Shown here: in pieces, positions 9,601 to 17,097 of the stretch | How positions within the stretch are numbered: position 1 is the first letter of the stretch | Layout of the letters: the number at the start of each line of letters is the position of its first letter | DNA from: JAQIBY01 sp051747965 | GTDB taxonomy: Bacteria > Bacteroidota > Bacteroidia > Bacteroidales > ML635J-15 | Assembly (NCBI GenBank): GCA_051747965.1 | Contig: JBNJGS010000007.1 | Span: forward strand, 1-64,000 | Reading direction: 5' to 3' | Length of the DNA: 64,000 nucleotides | Notes under the pieces: generated by a model | Told to the model about the DNA's origin: nothing | The model's database searches: none | What the model saw: only the letters and a program-made list of their open reading frames with translations | Program-made: the position numbers and the translations under genes

Positions 9601-11211
9601 AGTACAGCATTCCTCATCATCTATTGGTCTGACATGTACAGTAAAGGTGGTATCATGAGCACAGCCAAAATCATCGACAGCATGCAATGTATATTGATGA
9701 TCGCCGGGTGTTGTAGGATAGGCCAATGCATCACCTGCAATGTCCTCAACAACATTGTCACCTGTCCAGTACACATCTGTATTTATCTCTGAGTAGGTAG
9801 TATCATATTCATTTTCATATGACCACAGATCATCAGGAATAAGGTCGGGGTTGATATGTAGCTGCCAGCTAAAGATATAGCCATTATCAATGGAAAGATT
9901 ATCAAGTACGTGAATGGTCCATGTACCATTGAGCGGACATCCTTCAAGGTTTGAAAAATCTTCTATTGGCAGGTAATCACCGGAAGTCAAACTATTGCCA
10001 CCTCCCGGACAATTATCTTCCATGGTACCTTGTCCTGAAAATGGGGTCCAGCAATAATCATAGCCGACACCCGGATTGGGTCCTGAGTCTCCATCTGTTG
10101 CTTCCCCAAACCATCCGGATCCACAGGCCTGTTCAAACAACATGGCGGTTTGTCCGTTGGGACACTCAATCCAGATGTCAAGGTCACCCATATAGGAGTG
10201 CTCCATATTGGCACATATTGCATACAGATCATTTGCATCATCCAGGGTTTGTCCCGGCTCAAATACCTGGTAATTGATATCTGAGGTATATTCCACGCCA
10301 CTCCCATCAGGTAGATATGAAGTATCTGCAACTTCTATCTGCACAGGGATGCTCCATTCAATGGGTGTAACATATCCATAGCCATCCAGGTGCACTGGAT
10401 CATCAACACACACTGTGTCTTCAAGAATACCGGCACCATCAAATATTGGTGTAAGTGATACCCTGACACGAATTTGGGCAAGGTTTTGGTTTGTACATCC
10501 ATTGGCATCCGTTGCCGTCACGGTAACAAAATACCCACCCTCTTCGTCAAAAGTATATGTTAAATCTGTAAGGTTGGTACCTTCGTAAATTTCATTGTTT
10601 TCACCGTCAAATACTTCCCATTCAAAATGGGTTGTAGCATCACTTTGTGTATATCCGCTATTATTGAATGGGTAATCGCCTTCAACAGAAAAATCAATGG
10701 TTTCTCCATTGCATATATCAATAAACATGGAATCCGTATTGGTAATTGGCGGGTCTGTGCTTTCCCACTCCACGTAAAAATTCTGACATGTGGAACCACA
10801 GGATATTCCTGCAGCAAAACCGGGTGCTGTTCCGGATGAATTTGAGGTAAAAACCAGGGTAAGACAGTTACCTCCGGATGTCAGAATTTCTCCCTGCAAA
10901 TCGTTACCATCACCTGAGGCAAGCATAGGTGCAGCAGTATTTGGTCCGTCGTAGACAATGAGTTCATCGCCATCAGTTGTAAGGTTGAATACGCTAAAAT
11001 CCAATTCAATCTGTGCGGAATTGTCGGAACAAATGGTATAGGTTATGCTCTCATCATTGCTATAATCTGCGGATGCCCCGCCGGAGTCATACAGCGTTCC
11101 CGAACATGTATTTTCAGTTCCACCATCTGATATCTGATAGGATTGTGCATTTAGCGCAAGGCCAAATGCAAACACTGCAATTGCTACAAAAAATATTTTT
11201 ATCTTATTCAT
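6652..11211 (-). CDS. giant CUB / P-domain / SprB / PKD repeat protein with gliding-associated (T9SS type B) C-terminal domain
   Basis: A 1519-residue exported protein with signal peptide MNKIKIFFVAIAVFAFGLALNAQ (start at ATG 11211; an ATG five codons upstream is possible). In order: a CUB-like domain (about 30-140), a PKD-like segment (about 150-250), a proprotein-convertase P-domain-like stretch (about 280-460, ending NGTWTIHVLDN), Ig/PKD modules, four or five SprB repeats alternating with 'PDETTTYAVYVED' modules, two PKD domains (DWSFGDNG..., FWFFGDGDS...) and the gliding motility-associated terminus (FYAPTAFTPNGDGDNDFF...YDRWGELVF). That terminus is the type B T9SS sorting tag, which needs PorP/SprF-type partners; a PorP-like gene lies at 33162. 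Probably a surface adhesin. Its start overlaps the end of the small exported protein upstream by 8 bases, suggesting translational coupling. Confidence 0.92.
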   Translation of the reverse strand: MNKIKIFFVAIAVFAFGLALNAQSYQISDGGTENTCSGTLYDSGGASADYSNDESITYTICSDNSAQIELDFSVFNLTTDGDELIVYDGPNTAAPMLASGDGNDLQGEILTSGGNCLTLVFTSNSSGTAPGFAAGISCGSTCQNFYVEWESTDPPITNTDSMFIDICNGETIDFSVEGDYPFNNSGYTQSDATTHFEWEVFDGENNEIYEGTNLTDLTYTFDEEGGYFVTVTATDANGCTNQNLAQIRVRVSLTPIFDGAGILEDTVCVDDPVHLDGYGYVTPIEWSIPVQIEVADTSYLPDGSGVEYTSDINYQVFEPGQTLDDANDLYAICANMEHSYMGDLDIWIECPNGQTAMLFEQACGSGWFGEATDGDSGPNPGVGYDYCWTPFSGQGTMEDNCPGGGNSLTSGDYLPIEDFSNLEGCPLNGTWTIHVLDNLSIDNGYIFSWQLHINPDLIPDDLWSYENEYDTTYSEINTDVYWTGDNVVEDIAGDALAYPTTPGDHQYTLHAVDDFGCAHDTTFTVHVRPIDDEECCTTPVADAGPDDEVCSDTYTMHTTLDTSINTVEWSMINGPGNADFGGTETSTDPTVTVDTWGTYTFQLVEQNLSPSCCDTATVDITFYNTPNAQFTTTAIPCYGDTTIIEYVGDATAAANYTWDFDGGVQNGTGAGPIEVYWNTPGTHEITLSVEENICVSGDTVQTLVNPEELTHTLTTEDDRCYQACEGWAEVDVQGGTMPYNYSWGANSLYENLCAGDYGITVTDANGCETSENFTIDEPAEIVVTSTSTQDLDCFNSNDGEIHINASGGTGMLQYDWSDGGNGADRLNLAAGNYEVTISDDNGCSVTEDFTLTQPDELLISISPDQALCEGQTTNINATAIGGTEPYTYYWDDGSGYSSDASILTVTPDETTTYAVYVEDDHGCQSPTVSMTITVSPEMSMELVTEDNRCYNSCDGEARLTVEGGIQPFNYSWAADGAIYQNICAGMYDVTVTDMLGCQIDTVFYIDQPPQMMGNVYTEPTSCYDYDDGLAFVEVSGGTPGYSYLWPDGTQNDSIAIGAGTHTVTVSDSHDCRLTLDAVVEEPSELRLVLNSGDRWICQSNSTNLNAQAIGGTPFSGGGYDFHWSGDDGSSFVVHNPTVSPDTTTEYTVYVEDGNGCTSSTHDLTVNVYPDLEIESVTTSYDSICPGDPAIIELDASGGNGGPYYMTLQDGTVVPSPFTVYPEETTNYIITLNDECGTPSVKDSIEIIVMPEPRNNFVSDKVEGCPPLEVSFNELNEDDGNSYDWSFGDNGFANVKNPTHVYENSGIYNVSLTVTSPFGCEKSRIKEDMILVYPKPEADFYAEPQNVSILDPEVEFVSISENADSTFWFFGDGDSSIFKSPTHFFPDIGEYEVQLIVETEKGCRDTATRIIRVKDEFTFYAPTAFTPNGDGDNDFFMVYGNGIDPNEFSLMVYDRWGELVFETDQYDNENPMKNAWDGTLLGNRSKGDRLLSSGVYYWYCKFKDYTGIWHEKEGTVKLIR

Positions 11212-11635
11212 AATCACGGCTTTCATTATACATTTCGGTAAACTTCTGACTTGAAGGGATAATCAACACTTTATTTGTATTTCCAATCCGGTAATACACA
11301 TCGCTGTCAAATTTCCTGTCGAAATAATACATATAGAGGTTGAACTCTTGCTCATTGATATTGGAGACAACTTCTCCTGCTTGTTTGGTATTGGTATCCA
11401 AAACCCTAAGCGACGGCAAATCTGCAAGTTTTTCTTCGGGCAGACTTTCAATCCGGTATCCATTCTCAACTTCAAAATTTTTCAATTCTATTAGGGAAGG
11501 ACTGTTGCTTATCCAGGATTGGATCCGTTCTTCCGAGAATCTGCTTGACAATCTTTCATCAGGCACAACTGTATTCTGTGCATACAGGTTGCTTAGTAAG
11601 CCCATTGTTAACAGCATAATCAAGATACGTTTCAT
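11204..11635 (-). CDS. small exported protein of unknown function, coupled to the giant cargo gene
   Basis: A 143-residue protein with a clear signal peptide (MKRILIMLLTMGLLSNLYAQ, cleavage after about residue 20). The start at ATG 11635 is chosen for this signal; a longer open frame exists but its extension has no export or coding character. The mature part is hydrophilic and contains a Tyr-rich stretch (FNLYMYYFDRKFDSDVYYRIG). No known domain recognised. Its last codons overlap the start of the 1519-residue type B cargo gene, so it may be made together with that protein and help its export or folding, by inference from position only. Confidence 0.75.
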   Translation of the reverse strand: MKRILIMLLTMGLLSNLYAQNTVVPDERLSSRFSEERIQSWISNSPSLIELKNFEVENGYRIESLPEEKLADLPSLRVLDTNTKQAGEVVSNINEQEFNLYMYYFDRKFDSDVYYRIGNTNKVLIIPSSQKFTEMYNESRDYE

Positions 11636-11860
11636 AATCTTTCTCTTTGTTTTCACTTTAATGACGTAAATATTTTGCAAAGGTTGTCTGCAAAGTTGTA
11701 AAATTATCAAAATTTGCGAAGATTTTTACATATTTCTCTGTATATCAGTCATCATTTTTGGAGCCTTTCCCTTTTGCCGTGCCGTAAATCAATCATATTT
11801 CCAAATTTCACGGCACAAATAAAACAATGGGGATTAGAAAATTAATTCAGGACAACAGTA

Positions 11861-11887
11861 TACAAAAAAGGCCACCGTTGGGTGGCC
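11861..11887 (-). terminator. terminator of the ExbB/ExbD operon
   Basis: A perfect 7-bp GC-rich stem (11870-11876 with 11881-11887, four-base loop) is followed on the minus strand by six T. It sits about 22 bases past the stop of the last operon gene at 11909. Confidence 0.85.
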
Positions 11888-11908
11888 CTTATTTGTATTG
11901 AAAGATTT

Positions 11909-12391
11909 TTACAGATCACCCAGGCGTTCCTGAGCGGAGTAGTTAATCTTCAGTGCGCTGGCTTTTCTGAGTTCCTGTTTAATATCGGTGATAATACCCA
12001 TTTTGGTATCCTCATTGACTTTGAGTGAGGTTGTCATAAAGGGAATTTCAGATTCGTCACGTTCTTCACGTTCGGCGATGATATATTCTCTGATATCATT
12101 AACATCAGCAAATGAAGCATTTAGCTGAATCCTTGGCTCGGTACCATACATGGTCTGAAATGCAGGTTTTGGTTTACCCACATAAATGTAGGAAACGAGG
12201 GATTTTTTTTCCAGTTTTTTAATCTCAGTTGCTTCGGGTAAAGAACTGGCCGGCACCTGTACTTTCAGCTCAACTTCTCTCATGGTGGTTGCGACCATAA
12301 AGAAGAAAAGGAGCATAAATACAATATCAGGCAGGGAGGCAGTATTGATTCCCGGAGCTGACTTTTTCTTTTTTTGCTTAATAACAGCCAT
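11909..12391 (-). CDS. exbD: ExbD/TolR-family biopolymer transport protein (first of two)
   Basis: A 160-residue inner-membrane protein with one membrane segment (about 20-38) after a basic N-terminus, and a periplasmic domain. The key aspartate of the ExbD/TolR/MotB proton path is present in SLPDIVFMLLFFFMV (Asp22). With the ExbB-like protein encoded at 13565 it should form a motor that uses the proton gradient to energise outer-membrane work. It is the last gene of a four-gene minus-strand operon, one base after the stop of the other ExbD gene, and is followed by a terminator. No TonB or Pal gene lies beside it, so whether it serves TonB-dependent uptake or a Tol-like role is open. Confidence 0.92.
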   Translation of the reverse strand: MAVIKQKKKKSAPGINTASLPDIVFMLLFFFMVATTMREVELKVQVPASSLPEATEIKKLEKKSLVSYIYVGKPKPAFQTMYGTEPRIQLNASFADVNDIREYIIAEREERDESEIPFMTTSLKVNEDTKMGIITDIKQELRKASALKINYSAQERLGDL

Positions 12392-12392
12392 A

Positions 12393-12977
12393 TTATTTAC
12401 CTCCTATATTTTTTGGTTCTGCTTCGGAAATTCGTTGTGGATACATCTTTTTCACAGCTTCCTTTTGCTCATCAGAAAGCTCTTCATATTCTTTGCCAAA
12501 CTGCGAATAGGCAAAGTCGTCTCTGATTTCGTTATAAGCAGCCACCAATTCATTTTGCACCTGAATGTACTTGCCATATGAAGTACCTCTGTCATTCTGC
12601 AAGGAGATCACTCCTTTGGGTACCATCATGGTTTCACCCAGTTCTTCAATATATTTCTCTTCTTTTTCCGGAAGCTTTTCGTTGTTATTTTCATTGAGGA
12701 TGAACTCTTTGGCTTCATCTTTGAGGTTTCTGATTTCCATAAGCTCGCCCTGCACCAGCAACTGGTCATTTTTATTGATAAGGACAATAAAAATGTTTCG
12801 TTCCTTAATTTTCACATCATCATCCTCAATTTGTTCTTCATCAGGCATTTGAGGCAGCTTACGCGCGATACCAGTATCCACATCCATTGTTGTAGTAACA
12901 AGGAAGAAAATCAGCAGAAGGAAGGCGATATCCGCCATTGATCCTCCGTTTATTTCCGGTGTTTCACGTCTTGGCAT
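12393..12977 (-). CDS. exbD: ExbD/TolR-family biopolymer transport protein (second, longer)
   Basis: A 194-residue ExbD-type protein with the membrane segment GGSMADIAFLLLIFFLV (about 13-31; proton-path Asp16). It is longer than usual ExbD (about 130-150 residues): a charged, helical stretch rich in Glu and Lys (about residues 85-115) is inserted in the periplasmic domain, and the C-terminus carries a further acidic helix (EELSDEQKEAVKKMYPQR). Paired, differing ExbD proteins are common in Bacteroidota and may form mixed dimers inside the ExbB pentamer. Operon position: third of four. Confidence 0.92.
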   Translation of the reverse strand: MPRRETPEINGGSMADIAFLLLIFFLVTTTMDVDTGIARKLPQMPDEEQIEDDDVKIKERNIFIVLINKNDQLLVQGELMEIRNLKDEAKEFILNENNNEKLPEKEEKYIEELGETMMVPKGVISLQNDRGTSYGKYIQVQNELVAAYNEIRDDFAYSQFGKEYEELSDEQKEAVKKMYPQRISEAEPKNIGGK

Positions 12978-13040
12978 ATCTTTCAGTTTTATAAATTGCG
13001 GTGATCCGGCACTGATATTGTGCCGGATACACCAATAAAA

Positions 13041-13559
13041 TTATCTCCAGATTTTGGACAGCTCGGTGTACAATGCACCAAAAATTGCCAGGCCAAAGAA
13101 AATGTACATGATCTGCAATCCGCTACCAACTCGTTTTGAGATGGTATTGGTCACTTCAAAATCGAGGTTTTCCAATGATGGTGCTTTCGGAATAACATCC
13201 GAAGCCATTGAAAAGCCAAGGATAATCACCAGTGCGATGATTCCTACAGATATCAGGTTTGTAATCAATCCCTGACGGCTTTCGATCATTGATTTCACAA
13301 ATTTCACAAGGCCGGAAATAAGCGCAATTGCAGCTACGACCACGAGTAAGATAATGGCAAAATTCAGCACAGTACCTCCCCATGTATCTGCAATCTCACC
13401 TACCCGCTCAACTTTCACTTCGCTGGGCAGATTTTTGGCAGCTTCGAGCTCGTTTTCAAGCCGGCTGGCCTGCTGATTACTGACAAAGAATATGATTGCC
13501 AGTATAGCACCAACCGCAAAAACGACCATTGATAAATATTTAAATATTTTGTTCAACAT
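13041..13559 (-). CDS. four-helix inner-membrane protein of unknown function in the ExbB/ExbD operon
   Basis: A 172-residue protein with four predicted membrane segments (about 8-26, 64-86, 100-120, 148-166) and a short charged loop after the first. It has no resemblance to ExbB or ExbD that I can see. It lies 5 bases after the stop of the ExbB-like gene and 63 bases before the ExbD pair, so it is almost certainly co-transcribed and may be an accessory part of the proton-driven motor. Similar proteins occur in the same place in other Bacteroidota, to my recollection. No direct functional evidence. Confidence 0.85.
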   Translation of the reverse strand: MLNKIFKYLSMVVFAVGAILAIIFFVSNQQASRLENELEAAKNLPSEVKVERVGEIADTWGGTVLNFAIILLVVVAAIALISGLVKFVKSMIESRQGLITNLISVGIIALVIILGFSMASDVIPKAPSLENLDFEVTNTISKRVGSGLQIMYIFFGLAIFGALYTELSKIWR

Positions 13560-13564
13560 AATGC

Positions 13565-14422
13565 TTATGCTTTTTTGTTCTTGTATTCAGTTAAAATGTC
13601 AATCAGGGTAATGGAAGAATCTTCCATATCATTGACAATGGCATCGATTTTAGAAACGATGTAGTTGTAGAATACCTGCAGAATAACTGCCACGATCAGA
13701 CCTGAAACGGTTGTAATCAGGGCTACTTTAATACCACCTGCCACGAGTGAGGGGTTGATATCTCCGGCGGCTTCGATTGCATCAAATGCACCGATCATAC
13801 CGATAACCGTACCCATAAAACCAAGCATAGGCGCAATGGCAATAAAGAGAGCAATCCATGTCAGGTTTCTTTCGAGCAGGCCCATTTGTACAGAACCGTA
13901 GGAAACCACAGATTTCTCAACCACGTCAATTCCGGCCTCATAACGATCGAGACCCTGGTAGAAGATACTTGCTACAGGACCGCGTGTATCACGGCAAACT
14001 TCTTTGGCTGCATCAATTCCACCTTCATTCAGTGCTTCTTCAACTTTCAACAACAGTTTATCTGTGTTGGTTGATGCCAGATTGAGGTAAATGATACGCT
14101 CAAATGCAATAGCAAGACCGAGGATAAGTGCGATAAGCACAAAACCCATAAAGGTTGGTCCACCTTCAATAAATTTAATTTTAATTTCCTGGTGAAGTTG
14201 GGACATGCCACCATCTTCTTCTTCGGCTGCAGCTTCATCGGTACCTGTTTCTTCTGCAGGTTCTGCTACGGTATCGGCTTCTGCCGCTTGTGTGGTGTCT
14301 TCAGCCTGTTCTGTTGTGTCTTGTTCAACATCCCCGGCTTCTTCTTCCTGAGCAATGACTGAAGTGTTTACTCCAAATGAAAGCATTGCTGCTACTGATA
14401 GTAATGCTAATAACTTTTTCAT
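13565..14422 (-). CDS. exbB: MotA/TolQ/ExbB-family proton channel with acidic exported N-terminal extension
   Basis: A 285-residue channel protein. Residues 1-25 are signal-like (ending VIAQ), 26-72 form a very acidic Glu/Asp/Thr/Ala-rich stretch, then come three membrane helices (about 88-108, 188-209, 232-253). The family motif appears as MLGFMGTVIGMIGAF, followed by the SLVAGGIKVALITTVSGL helix. The large cytoplasmic loop lies between helices one and two. It heads the operon exbB - 4-TM protein - exbD - exbD. The acidic extension probably lies in the periplasm; this is known from other Bacteroidota ExbB proteins but its job is not clear. Confidence 0.93.
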   Translation of the reverse strand: MKKLLALLSVAAMLSFGVNTSVIAQEEEAGDVEQDTTEQAEDTTQAAEADTVAEPAEETGTDEAAAEEEDGGMSQLHQEIKIKFIEGGPTFMGFVLIALILGLAIAFERIIYLNLASTNTDKLLLKVEEALNEGGIDAAKEVCRDTRGPVASIFYQGLDRYEAGIDVVEKSVVSYGSVQMGLLERNLTWIALFIAIAPMLGFMGTVIGMIGAFDAIEAAGDINPSLVAGGIKVALITTVSGLIVAVILQVFYNYIVSKIDAIVNDMEDSSITLIDILTEYKNKKA

Positions 14423-14494
14423 GGTTAATACAACATTTAAATGTTACTTATTTTCTATTTTTCTGATTCAATTCTCATTTAATTTCTCAAATCG

Positions 14495-14582
14495 CGGAGA
14501 GAGGGGGATTCGAACCCCCGATACAGGGTTACCGTATACACGCTTTCCAGGCGTGCGCCTTAAGCCACTCGGCCACCTCTCC
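14495..14582 (-). tRNA. tRNA-Ser (anticodon GGA)
   Basis: An 88-base class II tRNA. The acceptor stem begins GGAGAGG at 14582 and closes with TCTCTCC and discriminator G at 14495. The D arm contains GGCCGAGTGGCTTAAGGC, the anticodon loop reads CTGGAAA with anticodon GGA, a long variable arm follows, and the T arm is GGGGGTTCGAATCCCCC. The long variable arm and anticodon mark it as serine-specific (UCC/UCU codons). The 3' CCA is not encoded. It lies between tatD and the exbB operon on the same strand. Confidence 0.97.
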
Positions 14583-14679
14583 AAACATCTTTCAATGAAC
14601 TTTCTTCTCTCATCATTTTTGGCGCTGCAAATTATAAAAATATTTCGATCCTAAAAAATAAAATCCGAAAAAGCTGTTT

Positions 14680-15441
14680 TTATAATCCAAAACATTGCAG
14701 TGCAGAGGAACTTGTTCTGGCTTCAATCTCCGAAACAGGCAGGCTGTAAACTTCTGCCAGCTTGTTTGCGACAAATGAAAGCATAGCCGGTTCATTTCTT
14801 TTTCCTCTGTTTGGATGTGGTGCCAGATAAGGTGCATCGGTTTCCAATACCAGATTCTCAGGTGCAATTTTTTCGAGAACATTAGGGAGCTTACTGTTTT
14901 TAAAGGTGACAACACCACCTACTCCGATTTTAAATCCTGTATTTATAACTTCCATGGCCTGTGAAATGTTGCCTGCAAAACAATGAAATATTCCCCGCGG
15001 GGGATTTTTCATTTTATTCAGCAAGCCCAAAACCTCTGCAGTAGCTTCTCTTGAGTGGATTGAAACCGGCAATTTTTTTTCTGCTGCCCAACGGCACTGG
15101 GTAACAAAAGCATCTTCCTGTTGTTTGCGCCAGGTGGTATCCCAATACAAATCCATACCAATTTCACCGATCCCGACAAAGCCTCCTGCGTCAAGATATT
15201 TATATATTACATCCAGTTCTGTTTTGTAATTTTCATCCACGGAGCCGGGATGCAATCCCATCATGGAATGCAGGCGACCCGGATAAGAGGCAGTAAAATA
15301 CAACATCTCCCTGATCGAGCCGGTGTCAATATTGGGAAGAATCATTTTCTCAACGCCGGCTTGTTTTGCCCGCAGCATCATACTTCCGGCATCTTTCCTG
15401 AAGTGCGGTAAATATATGTGGGTATGGGTATCAATTAGCAT
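14680..15441 (-). CDS. tatD: TatD-family metal-dependent deoxyribonuclease
   Basis: A 253-residue TIM-barrel hydrolase. All metal-binding signatures are present: DTHTHI (His6, His8), GEIGMDLYWD, SIHSREA, FHCFAGN and ETDAPYLAPHP. Members act as 3'-5' exonucleases or D-aminoacyl-tRNA deacylase-like enzymes in the cytoplasm. The ATG at 15441 gives the standard length. It stands upstream of tRNA-Ser on the same strand; no operon partner is evident. Confidence 0.95.
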   Translation of the reverse strand: MLIDTHTHIYLPHFRKDAGSMMLRAKQAGVEKMILPNIDTGSIREMLYFTASYPGRLHSMMGLHPGSVDENYKTELDVIYKYLDAGGFVGIGEIGMDLYWDTTWRKQQEDAFVTQCRWAAEKKLPVSIHSREATAEVLGLLNKMKNPPRGIFHCFAGNISQAMEVINTGFKIGVGGVVTFKNSKLPNVLEKIAPENLVLETDAPYLAPHPNRGKRNEPAMLSFVANKLAEVYSLPVSEIEARTSSSALQCFGL

Positions 15442-15500
15442 GCTGCAAATTTACTAAAATGGATTGATTGTTGAAAAGCCGAATCAGTGGAATATTAAAA

Positions 15501-15531
15501 AAGAAAAGCTGCCCAAAACTGAGCAGCTTTT
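15501..15531 (-). terminator. terminator of the glutamate dehydrogenase gene
   Basis: A 9-bp stem (15504-15512 with 15523-15531) is followed on the minus strand by a T-rich tail (CTTTTTT). It starts 25 bases after the gdhA stop. Confidence 0.85.
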
Positions 15532-15555
15532 CTGAATATTGTCAATAGTAAGGAA

Positions 15556-16902
15556 TTAAACAATGCCTTGTGCGATCATTGCATCTGCAACTTTCACAAA
15601 ACCGCCAATGTTTGCACCTTTTACGTAATCAATGAATCCGTCTTCTTCTTCACCATATTTCACACATTGCTCATGGATGTCTGTCATGATGTCCTGCAGC
15701 TTTTTGTCAACATCTTCGAATGTCCATGACAAACGCATTGAGTTCTGGGTCATTTCAAGACCGGAAACAGCAACACCACCGGCATTCACCGCTTTACCCG
15801 GAGCAAAAAGGATTTTCTTGTCATAGAAAATTTCCATAGCTTCCGGGGTACAAGGCATGTTGGCACCTTCGGCAACTGCAATCACACCATTATCTACAAG
15901 TATTTTTGCATCTTCTTCTCCCAGTTCATTTTGTGTAGCACATGGCAGAGCAACATCAACTTTTTGTTCCCATGGGCGTTTGCCAGGATAGAAAGTAGCT
16001 GAGCTGAAACGTTCTGCGTATGGAGCTACGATATCTTCATTTGAAGCGCGAAGCTCGAGCATATAGTTAAACTTCTCTTCTGTAATGATGCCTTCAGGAT
16101 CGTGAATATATCCGTCAGGACCTGAGAGAGTAACAACTTTGCCACCGAGTTCAGCAACTTTCATACAAGCACCCCATGACACATTACCGAAACCTGAAAC
16201 AGCAACAGTTTTGCCTTTCAGATCCAGGTCCTGGGTTTTCAGCATGTTGGCAGCGAAGTATACGGTACCGAAACCTGTTGCTTCCGGACGACCAATTGAT
16301 CCACCCCATTCGCGGCCTTTACCGGTAAGAACACCGGTGAATTCATTTTTCAGGCGTTTGTATTGTCCAAACATGTAACCGATTTCACGGCCACCGACAC
16401 CGATATCGCCAGCCGGGATATCTGTATTCGGGCCAATGTGGCGGAACAGCTCAGACATAAAGCTTTGGCAGAAGCGCATAATTTCAGCGTCAGATTTGCC
16501 TTTTGGGTTAAAATCAGATCCACCTTTACCACCGCCCATAGGAAGTGTTGTCAGTGAGTTTTTGAAAATTTGCTCAAAACCCAGGAATTTGAGGATTGAA
16601 AGTGTCACACTCGGGTGAAAACGCAATCCACCTTTGTAAGGGCCAATGGCTGAATTAAATTCAATTCTGTAACCACGGTTAACCTGTGCATCACCATCAT
16701 CGTCCATCCAGGGAACACGGAACATAATCACACGTTCGGGCTCCACAAGTCTTTCGAGAATCTTTGCATCTTTGTATTTTGGATTCTCTTCAATAAAGGG
16801 GATAAGTTTTTCGGCAACTTCATGTACTGCCTGGATAAATTCCGGCTGTGCGGGATTGCTTGCAGCCACTTTATCCATAAATTCCTTAATTTTTGTTTCC
16901 AT
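15556..16902 (-). CDS. gdhA: NADP-type glutamate dehydrogenase
   Basis: A 448-residue hexameric-type glutamate dehydrogenase that makes glutamate from 2-oxoglutarate and ammonium, the main ammonium-assimilation step in many anaerobic Bacteroidota. Conserved blocks are KGGLRFHPSV, LPMGGGKGGSDF with the catalytic lysine, PAGDIGVGGREIGYMFG, the Rossmann-type VAVSGFGNVSWG and EGANMPC. Length matches small (about 445-450 residue) NADP enzymes. The minus-strand sequence at 16953-16960 (TACATTTG) fits the Bacteroidota -7 element about 50 bases upstream of the start, without a clear -33 box. A terminator follows at 15501-15531, so it is probably transcribed alone. Cofactor preference (NADP over NAD) is inferred from family resemblance. 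Confidence 0.96.
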   Translation of the reverse strand: METKIKEFMDKVAASNPAQPEFIQAVHEVAEKLIPFIEENPKYKDAKILERLVEPERVIMFRVPWMDDDGDAQVNRGYRIEFNSAIGPYKGGLRFHPSVTLSILKFLGFEQIFKNSLTTLPMGGGKGGSDFNPKGKSDAEIMRFCQSFMSELFRHIGPNTDIPAGDIGVGGREIGYMFGQYKRLKNEFTGVLTGKGREWGGSIGRPEATGFGTVYFAANMLKTQDLDLKGKTVAVSGFGNVSWGACMKVAELGGKVVTLSGPDGYIHDPEGIITEEKFNYMLELRASNEDIVAPYAERFSSATFYPGKRPWEQKVDVALPCATQNELGEEDAKILVDNGVIAVAEGANMPCTPEAMEIFYDKKILFAPGKAVNAGGVAVSGLEMTQNSMRLSWTFEDVDKKLQDIMTDIHEQCVKYGEEEDGFIDYVKGANIGGFVKVADAMIAQGIV

Positions 16903-17097
16903 AATTGTACGTTACTTTATCATTATTAATAAGGTCAAACATCTTACATAAACAAATGTACTATTTGTAAATTATTTTATCTCATCTCAGTGATAATTTT
17001 TCATAGCCTCTGCCGACAATTGTCCGTCTGTCTTTCAGGCACTTATGGGTTTTTACCTTGTGTTTTACAACATTTCATGACGAATGTCAATTTTTTG

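Noticed and set aside
9394..9792. 132-codon plus-strand open frame in the giant type B cargo gene
   Set aside because: Antisense shadow; His/Cys/Ile-rich without family features.
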